The position numbers and the translations under genes are program-made. A DNA stretch of 64,000 bases, from contig OX387185.1 of the NCBI GenBank assembly GCA_947561395.2, positions 23,627,866 to 23,691,865 of the forward strand, read 5' to 3'. Positions 45,889-55,700 of the stretch are shown in pieces (position 1 is the first letter of the stretch; every line of letters begins with the position of its first letter). Origin of the DNA: Buxus sempervirens. Lineage: Eukaryota > Streptophyta > Magnoliopsida > Buxales > Buxaceae. The notes beneath the pieces are model-generated. The model did no database searches. It saw only the letters and a program-made list of their open reading frames with translations, and had not been told where the DNA came from.

Positions 45889-46117
45889 GATCTCCTAGAT
45901 TGGTGATCGAGCTTGATGGATGCATAGGTGGATTCCTATTGCATTGGATCATCTCAGTGGACTCTGAGGTGATTGTTACGATCTGGATTGATCGTGAATT
46001 GCAGCTTGTGGATTCAAGTTGTGTTACAGTTCGTGGATTCGAGCTGTGGATCTGGATTGATCGTGAATTGCAGCTTGTGGATTCAAGTTGTGTTACAGTT
46101 CGTGGATTCGAGCTGTG
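45889..46117 (+). repeat. Hairpin array with constant TGGATT loop, element D LTR
   Basis: Downstream of the TATA box are consecutive hairpins with a six-base loop TGGATT (or TGGACT/TAGATT). Left arms with positions: GATCTCC (45889), ATGCATAGG (45920, one bulge), ATCATCTCAG (45948), TTACGATC (45976), GCAGCTTG (46001), ACAGTTCG (46026); the last two recur in the second 69-bp repeat (about 46070 and 46095). Stems of 7-10 bp are unrelated in sequence. Mismatches on this strand are mainly G-U pairs. The 3' LTR has the same array with one more repeat. Confidence 0.88.
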
Positions 46118-46347
46118 GATTGCTGTTGAGTGAGTTCAATTGTAAAGGTTAAGTGTGTTTTCCTTTGTAATTGATTTTCATTTAATAGTGGAGATTCTAA
46201 GGGTTAGTCGCCTCATATAGACTCGAGGTTTTTCCTGGATCTGGATTCAGGTTTCCTCGTATAAATTCTGTGTGTATGTTTCCGTATTGTTAAGATCATA
46301 ATTGTTGTAGATCGAGGACCTGTAGAGTAGTCTCCTACTCTTTCAAT

Positions 46348-46359
46348 TGGTATCAGAGC
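46348..46359 (+). promoter_or_regulatory. Primer-binding site of element D
   Basis: TGGTATCAGAGC, two bases after the LTR. This is the standard plant Copia site complementary to the 3' end of initiator methionine tRNA. Confidence 0.95.
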
Positions 46360-46405
46360 CTATTCACTTTGAATTGTTATACAAAGTGTGATCTAGATCT
46401 ATAGC

Positions 46406-47356
46406 ATGGACTTTGGTAAAGAAGGAGGATCTGCCTCTAGACCTCCATTATTTGAAGGTAACAATTATTCTTACTGGAAAGCAAGGATTAGAGCTTACCT
46501 GAAATCTATCGATGAGCGTGTCTGGCTCTCGGTATGTAATGGTTATCATCCACCAGAAATCACAACAGAAGGAGGTATTGTGATGCCTAAACCTCATGAT
46601 CAGTGGAGTAAAGCTGAATCTGATCTATGTGGATGGAACAACAAGGCAATGAATGCCTTATTTTGTGCTGTAAGTGTTGAGGAATTTAGGAGAATTTCCT
46701 CATGTGAAGTAGGTAAGGAAGCTTGGGACATTCTTGAGGTCACTCATGAAGGAACCTCAGCTGTCAAGCTGTCTAGACTTCAAAGACTTACAACATCTTT
46801 CGAAACTCTATACATGAAAGATGATGAGTCCTTTGATGAATTTTATGCTAGACTTTCGGATATTGTTAATTCGAGTTTTAACCTTGGAGAAAAGATCTCT
46901 ACATCCAAGGTTGTTAGAAAGATCTTGAGATCCTTGCCTGAAAAATTCAGACCAAAAGTTACTGCCATTCAAGAGGCAAAATATGTGGATACCATGAGAA
47001 TTGAAGATCTTGTAGGATCTTTACAGACTTGTGAGCTAGATCTGAATATTCCTAAAAGGAGTAAAGGAATAGCTCTAAAATCTGTAAATAATGAAGAATC
47101 AGATAATTCTGAAGTAGATCTGGATGAATTAGTTCTCTAAGCTAAAAAGTTCAAGAGAATGTTTAAAAAGAGACAATCTAATCCTTTATTATCCATGGAC
47201 AGATCTAATAGAAGATCTGATAAGAAAATTTCTAATCTAAGAAAGGAGAAGAAATTTTCTCAGAACGATGAAGTTCAATGCTATAAATGTAGAGGATTTG
47301 GACATGTTGCTTCTGATTGTCCCTCAAAGGATAAAAAGAAAAAGACAAATTATTAG
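46406..47356 (+). pseudogene. Gag of element D, first part with zinc knuckle
   Basis: Starts at ATG 46406. It has the Copia gag domain (RPPLFEGNNYSYWKARIRAY, WNNKAMNALFCAV, SFDEFYARLSDIVNS, LRSLPEKFRPKVTAIQE) and a CCHC zinc knuckle CYKCRGFGHVASDC near 47277-47320. Gag packages element RNA. The start matches SIRE-type gags. It is a fossil, lightly damaged. Confidence 0.88.
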
Positions 47357-47399
47357 GTTACTTGGGATGACAGTAATACTGATAATTCTTCACAATCAG

Positions 47400-48720
47400 A
47401 TGAGGATATTTCTGCTAATTTTACTGCTTTCAATTCCTTTTACTCATCTTCTTCTGGTAGTTCAATCTCTGACATTGTAGGAGATAATAAAGAAAGTCTA
47501 TCAGATGATGAAGAAGAATTACAAGAAGCCTACAATCAGCTATATAAGGAATTCAATAGAGCTCAGAAGAAAGTCAAGAAACTGAGTAAAAAATTGAAGA
47601 AGTCAGAAACAGAGAAAAATAAAGCTTTTGCAGAAATAGATTCAATAAACAAGAAGTTACTTGAAAGACATGTCAAAGAAAATTTTCTGGTAACTTCTTT
47701 GACTGAAAAAACTGAAAAATTAAAAGAAAAGGAAGTTCAGATTTCTGCACTTCAAGGTAAAGTTATTGAACTTGAGAAATTGTCAAATTCAATTAAATCT
47801 AATGCTTCAAATTTTTCTGCAGGAAATCATCAAATTGATGAGGAATCAACTTCAAAGGAAGTTACTGAAAGCTCAAATTCTGCTGAAAAGAGAATGATTG
47901 TAAGTAATCAAAATAAGGAATTTTCACAGAAAATTTCTGCTGGAGAAGTAAGCTCAACATGTAAATCTTCAAAATCTAAAAAATCTAAATCTGTACAGTT
48001 TAGAAATACTGTCAAATCTGGAAATTTTGATTCTTCTGAATATAGGTTCATACTTGTGTGCCATCATTGTAATAAAAGAGGTCATATAAGACCAAAGTGT
48101 CATGTTTTGCATGGTTTTCCCAAGGGATATTTTGACAGTAAGAGGAAAGTAAATCAAAATCAGTCCTTGGATTTACATAACAGATTTGATTCCTTGTTAA
48201 AATTGACTGAATCATTAAATAAGGAAGTTACAAATCTGTCAAAGAAACTTCCTTCAAAATCCCAAGTTGTTGATGAAGGTACTTCTCAGAAAACATATGA
48301 AAAACAGATTTGGGTTAGAAAAGACTTCTTAGTTGCAAATGTGGTTCATATAGCTTTGAAAGTTCATGATGTCAACATGTGGTACTTGGATAGTGGTTGT
48401 TCAAGACATATGTGTGGACATAAGTCTATGTTTAGTACCTTTGAAGAATATTTTGGTGGAAGTGTAACATTTGGTGATGGAAGTACTTCTCAAGTCAAAG
48501 GTAAAGGAACAGTAACTGGTCCTAATGGAGTTTGTCTAAAGAATGTGTTATTTGTATCTGGTTTGAAGGCAAACTTAATTAGTATTAGCCAGTTATGTGA
48601 TTCAAGATTGTTTGTCAACTTTACCAGAAAAGAATGTAAAATTTTGGATAATTCTGGTAGAACTGTTCTTATAGGTGTAAGAACAAGTGACAATTGTTAT
48701 GGAATCATTGGAAACAATGA
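47400..48720 (+). pseudogene. Gag coiled coil, second zinc motif and protease of element D
   Basis: An acidic and then Lys-rich coiled-coil stretch (about 47490-47820), then CHHCNKRGHIRPKC (about 48057-48100), a second zinc-knuckle-like motif, then the aspartic protease start MWYLDSGCSRHMCG (about 48378-48420, catalytic D in DSG). The long coiled coil and second zinc motif fit the SIRE/Maximus lineage. Lightly damaged fossil. Confidence 0.85.
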
Positions 48721-48739
48721 AAGCTCTTTAAAATCTTCT

Positions 48740-49850
48740 ATATGCAATGAAATTGATTTGTGGCATAGAAGACTTGGTCACATTAACTATAGAGATTTGT
48801 CAAAAATCTCTAAGTCTGAATTGGTTAGAGGAATTCCCAAGTTTGGGAACAATAAAAAGAAAGGAATGTGTGGTCCTTGCAATCAAGGAAAGCAAATCAA
48901 AGCCACACACAAGAAAACCAACATTGTAGGAACCTCTAGACCATTAGAACTAATTCATATGAACTTGATGGGACCTATAAAGACTGGAAGTCTTGGAGGA
49001 AAGAGGTATATCTTTGTTGCTGTAGATGACTACAGTAGATACACCTGGGTAAATTTTCTAAGAGAAAATCTGAATGTTTTGATTGCTTTAAACAATTGTG
49101 CTGTCAAATTCAAGTTGAAAAGAACTTGCAAATAGGGAGGATTGTTAGAATAAGATCTGATCATGGGACAGAATTTGAAAATTAGATGTTTTCCAAGTTT
49201 TGTGAAGAACAAGGAATTAAACATGAATTTTCTGCTCCTAAGACCCCACAACAAAATGGAGTTGTGGAAAGGAAGAATAGAGTTTTGCAAGAAATGGCTA
49301 GAACCATGATGATAGCCAAGAAAGTGTCAACAAAATTCTGGGCTGAAGCAATAAATACTGCCTGTTATATAAGTAACAGAGTATATGTCAGATCTGGGTG
49401 GAAACAAACTCCTTATGAAATTTGGAAAGGAAAACAGCCAAACTTGAAATATTTTAGAGTTTTTTGAAGTAAATGTTATATCCTAAGGGACAGAGAAAAT
49501 CTAGGAAAATTTGATTCTAGAAGTGATGAAGGAATTTTTCTAGGATATTCCTCTTCAAGTAGAGCATACAGAGTTTTTAATTTGCAAAAATCTGTTGTAA
49601 TGGAGTCTATTAATGTGTTAATAGATGATGAAGGAATTGACTGTGAATTTTTGCAGGTTGTAGATGAAGAGGATGAAATCAGGATGCTTCCTCAAGTAAT
49701 GAAGTTGTTCCTCTGACAAAAACTCTCAAAGACCACCCAACTGAGCAAATTGTTGGAAATATTTCAGATGGAGTAAGAACAAGACATCAATTACATAATG
49801 AGGTAAGATTTTCTTCTTATTTATCTCAATTTGAGCCAAAATCTTATAAA
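48740..49850 (+). pseudogene. Integrase of element D
   Basis: The pre-integrase zinc-binding segment LWHRRLGHINYRDLSKIS with CGPCNQGKQ (about 48757-48900), the catalytic core start RPLELIHMNLMGPI and VAVDDYSRYTWVNFL, then APKTPQQNGVVERKNR (about 49230-49280, catalytic E) and ARTMMIAKKV. The end grades into a poorly conserved linker before reverse transcriptase. Fossil with a few breaks. Confidence 0.87.
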
Positions 49851-49856
49851 GATGCC

Positions 49857-51359
49857 TTGTTGGATGACTCTTGGTTAAATGCTATGCATGAAGAACTAAA
49901 CCAATTTACTAGAAATAATGTATGGGAATTGGTTGAAAGACCCTCTAATCTGAATGTGATAGGAACCAAATGGATTATTAAGAACAAATCTGATGAGAAT
50001 GGGGTTGTAACCAGAAATAAAGCTAGGCTTGTTGCTCAGGGATACACCCAAGTAGAAGGAATAGATTTTGATGAAACCTTTGCTCCTGTAGCTAGGTTAG
50101 AGTCAATCAGATTGCTTTTGTCTATTGCATGCTATTTGAAGTTTAAATTGTTTCAAATGGATGTTAAGAGTGCATTCTTGAATGGATATCTGAATAAAGA
50201 GGTTTATGTAGAGCAACCTAAAGGATTTGAGGACTCAAATTATCCTAAACATGTTTATAAGCTGAACAAGGCCTTGTATGGACTCAAACAAGCTCCTAGA
50301 GCTTGGTATGAGAGACTCACCTCTTTCTTACTTGAATTTGGATTTATGAGAGGAAATGTGGATAAAACTCTCTTTATTCAAAAAGAGTCCAAGCATATTT
50401 TGATTGCTCAAATCTATGTTGATGATATAGTGTTTGGATCTACTTCTGAAACTCATGCTCATTCCTTTGGAGACTTAATGAAGAGTGAATTTGAGATGAG
50501 TATGATGGGTGAACTGAATTTTTTCTTAGGACTTCAGATTTATCAATCTCAACAAGGGATTTTTTTCTCTCAAGCAAAATATGCAAGAAATCTAGTCAAG
50601 AGATTCAGTTTAATTCATGCAAAACATGCTAGGACTCCTATGAGTACTAGCTTAAAGCTTGGAAAAGATGAATCTGGGAAGGATATAGATCCTACCTTGT
50701 ACAGAGGGATGATTGGAAGTCTTCTGTACTTAACAGCAAGTAGACCTGATATAAGTTTTAGTGTTGGAGTTTGTGCAAGATATCAGGCTAATCCTAAAGA
50801 ATCTCATCTAAATGCTGTGAAAAGGATTATAAAGTATGTAAATGGAACTGTTGATCTGGGAATTTGGTTTTCCAAAGAAACAAACTCATATCTTACTGGA
50901 TACACTGATGCTGATTGGGCTGGGTGTATGAATGATAGAAAAAGCACCTCTGGTGGTTGCTTTTATATGGGTAATAACCTCATTGCTTGGTTAAGCAAAA
51001 AGCAAAACTCAGTTTCACTGAGTATAGCTGAAGCTGAGTACATTGCTGCAGGTAGCAGTTGTACTCAACTAAGTTGGATGAAACAAATGCTATCTGATTA
51101 TGGTTTAGATCAGGATCAAATGATTCTCTTCTGTGACAATCAAAGTGCCATAAATATTTCCAAAAATCCTGTTCAACACTCAAGGACTAAACATATAGAC
51201 ATCAGGCATCACTTTATAAGAGAGTTAATTGAAGACAAAACTGTTATGATTGAATATATATCTACTGAAAAACAGTTGGCTGATATTTTCACTAAACCTT
51301 TAGATCAGAACAGATTTGAAACTCTTAGGAAATCCCTAGGAGTATGCTCTCAAAACTGA
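49857..51359 (+). pseudogene. Reverse transcriptase and RNase H of element D
   Basis: Long open Copia reverse transcriptase: [75 protein letters not shown], and the YVDD box in [10 protein letters not shown] (about 50413). RNase H follows ([39 protein letters not shown]) and ends with [15 protein letters not shown] and ADIFTKPL. Domain order and length are normal. As a block it looks undamaged, but the element around it is broken. Confidence 0.93.
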
Positions 51360-52197
51360 AAATCAGGTTTTGTTTTGAGTTAATTTAGATGTAAAATGAT
51401 TTACATGTCTGTTCAAAATGAACTTATGTGTTCTTGATACTAAAATCTTAATTCAGGAAGCTTGAGTCTATGCATATTGATAGAAATGTCTTGTAATCAA
51501 CTATCAATTTTGTCTTAAACACCTTTGTGTATTGAAGTTTATTGTGTGTTGAAGCTTGGGATCTATAGGCTATCACCTTTATGAAAAGAAAAGTTTTGGA
51601 AATGGCTGCCATAGAGATTAGAGTGAAAGCCACTGTAATTCTCAAAAAGAAAAAGATAAAGAAGGTATATTCTTGGAATGAATTGTAAACTCAGGTTTTT
51701 TAAGGGTCAATGCCTTCTACAAAAAGAAAAGAAAAAGAGATCAGAAAAGGCTACCTATCTCTGATGTGCGAAAGCCACCAAAATGAAGTTTGGGGTATGT
51801 CTATACTTTCCAAGTATGATTACACTAAAATAGCCTTCCATATGTATAAAGTGTAAAAGTCAAAAATGTATTTCACACACTACACAAGCATTGATTCATT
51901 AATATGCATGTGTGCTCAATATCTTGAAGAAAATTTATAGTATGAGAAACCATGAAGGAAATTTTGGCCATAGATATGAAATGTATCACATCTGAATTAA
52001 CCTTGATAGGTTCTTCAAGATCAGTTTTGTGATAATTACTTCTTGGATTGAATAAAAGTTGATTATCTGGATGATTTTTAGTTCAGTTAAAATCTTAGCT
52101 TTGTGTTTAGATGTATGAATTTTTCATGAAGAATAGTTCAAACTCTTTTTATAAATTTTTTCCTTGTGACTGTATTTTTTCTTGATTGTGCATGTGC
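51360..52197 (+). other. Non-coding gap after pol in element D
   Basis: 0.84 kb of AT-rich sequence between the end of RNase H and the internal promoter-like region. I see no coding remnant. Confidence 0.6.
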
Positions 52198-52314
52198 ACC
52201 TTCTACGTCGCTAGAAGCGTGCTGGTAGCCCTCTCCCTTCTTTCGTGCTTTGGCACCTGCCCTGTTAAGCATCGCTGGATGCACGTTGGCAGCGAGATCT
52301 TTTTGTCTATAAAA
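52198..52314 (+). promoter_or_regulatory. Internal promoter-like region of element D
   Basis: CTATAAAAAGGGG has a good TATA box at 52308-52314. Upstream (52198-52300) are inverted repeats of the LTR word family: arms CTTCTA around CGTCGC, GTGC around TTTG, GCATC around GCTG, and the strings GCTGGTAGC and TTGGCAGCG. It lies about 310 bp upstream of the env-position ORF and is followed by a pyrimidine-rich leader with CAGGTAAAA at about 52440, a possible splice donor. Confidence 0.6.
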
Positions 52315-52625
52315 AGGGGAAATCTGTTTCACTTTTTACCTCTGTTTTTCTTTTTGTCTTTGTCTGCGATTCACCTCGCTCCTCGCATCGTGGTAATTCG
52401 TTGCCTTCGTTCTTCCCTTCCTTCACCTTGTCCACTGTTCAGGTAAAAATTTTTTTACTGTCTTCGTCTTTCTTCTTCATTTTCTTCTTCCAGTTGCAGT
52501 GTTCTGCTCTCGTTCTTCTAAGTTAGGGTTTGATAGATTGTTCTGCTATTAGGGCTTTGTCGTGCTTTGCTTGTTTCTGTTTGTTTGTTCTCTCTCTTCT
52601 ATTTTTTTTCTCCTGTTTTTTCATC

Positions 52626-53912
52626 ATGCCTCCCAAGAAAAAGTCTAGGACTGATTCTCCTTCCACATCTTCTCCACCAGTGAGAACCTCTCCGGTTGTC
52701 TCTTCTCCACCAGTGAGACCCCCATCCCCTTCACCTTCATCTGAACCATTCATTGGAAATGGTTTGTCTGATTATAATGATTTCTTCAAGCACAGGCCAC
52801 TCCTCTTGGAAAGGGCCATTAAGCTTGACTCCTTCTCTGACACTCCGCTCTTCTCCTTGTTTTCGGACAATGGATGGAAGAAATTTGCTCTGATAAATGG
52901 TTTTGCTTATCAAGACCTGGTTCAAGAGTTCTATTCGAACCTCCACCATCTTCATCTTGCCAATCAAGGCTTCGTCAAAGCCTATGTCCGGGGAATCTTT
53001 GTCGACTTCTCGAAAGAACTTATCTCCTCTCTTCTGGAACTGCCCATTGTTGAATCTCCTTCTTTTGACTTTCTATCCTCTCACTCTGATCCTCCCATGG
53101 AGTCAATAATTTCTTCTCTTATTGTTCAGGGTGCTCCCACCTCCATCAAAAATAAGCCAAACTATCTTCCTCATGGCTCTCTCCAAGATCTTCTCAGGAT
53201 CTTGAATCTGTTCATTTGTGCTTCTCTTGTTCCCTTAGATCATCATTCTGAAATTTCTCACTCTTGAGCAAGACTCCTTCATGCTCTATGGAACAGAAAC
53301 AGTGTCTGTCTCCCTTCCATCATCTTCAATCAGATCATTCAGTCTCGGAATTTGAAATCCAAGACTTCTGCTCTTCCCTTTGGGATTTTCATCACTTACT
53401 TGTGCATTCACCAAGGGATCCTACCTGATCCTGTTGAATTGATCCTGCACCCCAAACCTCCCATTGATGCCTCCACCCTTACCAAAAGCAAAAGAGCGAA
53501 TCCCTTTCGGTTGGCTTCTTCGGAGCCTTCTTCTTCTCAATCCTCCTTGTCCAATTCTGATGCTATGGCAATCATGGACAAGTTGAATTCCATGCAAACC
53601 TCCCAGGAGGCTTTCTATTCTGAAGTAAGGGCTCAAATGCTCATGATGAGCATGTTCAAATCCGAGACCCAAGAGAAGCTGGATAAGCTCGCAAAGGATG
53701 TCGATTTTGCATGTGGCGAGGAGCAAAGGCATGTTGCTGCGCAGCAACGCATGCAAAATGAAGCTGATCATTTTCTCAGTAGCATTCGCAAAACCCAGTT
53801 GGAAATGGATCACAAGTTGTGTTGGCTGCACTCCCGGTCCCAAGATGCGTACAGGCATTATTCAAGAACTTGGGAACCAAAACCTCCTCCCAGAAAGGGG
53901 GAGTCATATTGA
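52626..53912 (+). pseudogene. Env-position ORF of element D (plant transposon protein-like)
   Basis: Begins MPPKKKSRTDSPSTSSP at ATG 52626, with a basic nuclear-localisation-like start and a Ser/Pro-rich N-terminus (to about residue 40). The segment LFSDNGWKKFALINGFAYQD, VQEFYSNLHH, AYVRGIFVDFSKE (about 52855-53020) resembles the putative plant transposon protein domain (from memory, Pfam PF20167). A coiled coil follows near the end (about 53565-53815). SIRE-type elements carry an env-like ORF here, but I see no clear signal peptide or membrane anchor inside it; the hydrophobic stretch just upstream of the ATG is in the leader. It is a fossil with one or two breaks. Confidence 0.68.
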
Positions 53913-54167
53913 TGATACTGCTGGTGGTTGATGAACTTTTTAGTTTTTTTTGGTCTGTTGTTTTTTTTGTGTTTTCTGGAAGTTGGTTTAAGGGGGAGTT
54001 TTTTTTTGGTTGAATGTATATATATCTTCTGAACAATGTATATTTTTTTTTTGAAATGAATGAATTTCTGAGTTCTCCCTTATCATTGTGTTTTGAATGC
54101 TTAAATGGAAATCAATATCTGAATTTGATATTAAGCACTGTTTTAAGCTTGTTGTCAGGCATTTGCC

Positions 54168-54178
54168 AATGGGGAGAT
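54168..54178 (+). promoter_or_regulatory. Polypurine tract of element D
   Basis: AATGGGGAGAT directly precedes the 3' LTR start TGTAAGTGTG. Confidence 0.8.
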
Positions 54179-55392
54179 TGTAAGTGTGAAAACTCACACT
54201 CCTTATATGGCAAATGTTTGACAAATTATATCTTCTAATAATCTTCAAGATGTGCAGAATCAAAATGTAAGTTCTGTGAATTTAATAAAGAGGAAGGTGA
54301 TGCTGCCACACCGCTACCACTTCGCTGGTAGCTCAAGGAAATGTAAGGTTTTCTAAATAAAGAACATTTCGTAAAGGCACTTGCGAGGAACAACGCCGCT
54401 ACCATTCCGCTGGCAGCGCATAAGTGAAATAGCGCTTTGAAAGTAAAGTACGCGCACCTGTGTTGTAAGGCGACGTCGACACGCCGCTGGTAGCGCAGAG
54501 CAAGATTGAAGAATCTAAATATCAGTTGTGCTCATGCCGCGTTCTCTCCCGCTAGCAGCGCGCCCTTAACTGGGTCAATTTGGATTTGAGCGGGACTTGA
54601 GTTCACTTCTAAACGTCTACCCCGATCGCAAGGCGACGCCACCAGCGCTCGATGCGATCTGAGTTTTCTTCTTTAAATAGACGAGCTGTATTTTTTTTGG
54701 AATGACTTTTTCTTTTGATCAATTCGATTTGGATCTTGAGGTGTTCGAGATTCAATCAATTCATCTTCAGAGAGTCAGTGATCGAGTGAGGGGGAGATCT
54801 GAGAGAGATCTCCTGGAATTGAAGTTTGAGGATTCTTCTTCATTTCAGAACTTCACATGATCGTATGATCTCCTGGATTGGTGATCGAGCTTGATGGATG
54901 CATAGGTGGATTCCTATTGCATTGGATCATCTCAGTGGACTCTGAGGTGATTGTTACGATCTGGATTGATCGTGAATTGCAGCTTGTGGATTCAAGTTGT
55001 GTTACAGTTCGTGGATTCGAGCTGTGGATCTGGATTGATCGTGAATTGTAGCTTGTGGATTCAAGTTGTGTTACAGTTCGTGGATTCGAGCTGTGGATCT
55101 GGATTGATCGTGAATTGCAGCTTGTGGATTCAAGTTGTGTTACAGTTCATGGATTCGAGCTGTGGATTGCTGTTGAGTGAGTTCAATTGTAAAGGTTAAG
55201 TGTGTTTTCCTTTGTAATTGATTTTCATTTAATAGTGGAGATTCTAAGGGTTAGTCGCCTCATATAGACTCGAGGTTTTTCCTGGATCTGGATTCAAGTT
55301 TCCTCGTATAAATTCTGTGTGTATGTTTCCGTATTGTTAAGATCATAATTGTTGTAGATCGAGGACCTGTAGAGTAGTCTCCTACTCTTTCA
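54179..55392 (+). repeat. 3' LTR of element D
   Basis: 1,214 bp, about 98% like the 5' LTR by eye. It has three copies of the 69-bp repeat (54961-55167) against two in the 5' LTR. TATA-like TTTAAATA at 54672-54679. Followed by the target duplication AAGCC. Confidence 0.93.
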
Positions 55393-55622
55393 AAGCCCTT
55401 GCTTGTTTGTGTGGGGATGAAGAAGAAGCAAGAAAAAGGGAGTATCGGATCAAGGTGGGGGGCTTGGGGAGGCCAAAGTGACTGAGACGAATGGGGAAGA
55501 AGGCTTGAGCATAGCAACTGGAGCCAACAAAAACCAAAAGCCAGCAACAGAGCCAACCAAAGAAAAGCTCCAAAAAATCCCAACCCAAAAAGAGCTAACC
55601 ATTTTGCACGAAGTATGGTGCG

Positions 55623-55700
55623 GCTTTTATAGAAGGGGAAAAAGGGTATCTACTAGGTTGGCGCCTGGCTGGCACCAAGCACATTTTGCGCTCACCTTGC
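55623..55700 (-). promoter_or_regulatory. L1-d promoter: TATA box and palindrome
   Basis: CTATAAAAGC on the minus strand at 55623-55632. Upstream an inverted repeat with arms TTGGCGCC and GGCACCAA (one mismatch) around TGGCT at about 55659-55679. Confidence 0.6.

Larger units (their letters stand above)
45190..46345 (+). repeat. 5' LTR of element D
   Basis: 1,156 bp. It has two copies of a 69-bp tandem repeat (45983-46120), where the 3' LTR has three. The TATA-like TTTAAATA is at 45694-45701. A separate hairpin with perfect 8-bp arms GGAGATCT around GAGAG lies at about 45815-45836. Confidence 0.93.
45190..55392 (+). mobile_element. Element D: Ty1/Copia SIRE/Maximus-type element
   Basis: 10.2 kb with LTRs 45190-46345 and 54179-55392 (TGTAAGTGTG to CTCTTTCA), exact duplication AAGCC (45185-45189 and 55393-55397), an initiator-Met tRNA primer site and a purine tract. 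Coding order is gag, protease, integrase, reverse transcriptase, RNase H, the Copia order. A long gag with coiled coil and an extra ORF after pol point to SIRE/Maximus. LTRs differ at about 22 of 1,145 positions (about 2%), roughly 0.7 million years at an assumed 1.3e-8 per site per year. It looks almost whole, with about five or six breaks. It is the innermost layer of the nest. Confidence 0.93.

Noticed and set aside
45900-46133. Repeat protein with LQLVDSSC units (also 54951-55199)
   Set aside because: The 69-bp LTR repeat is a multiple of three, so it reads open by chance; it lies in the LTR and pairs as hairpins.
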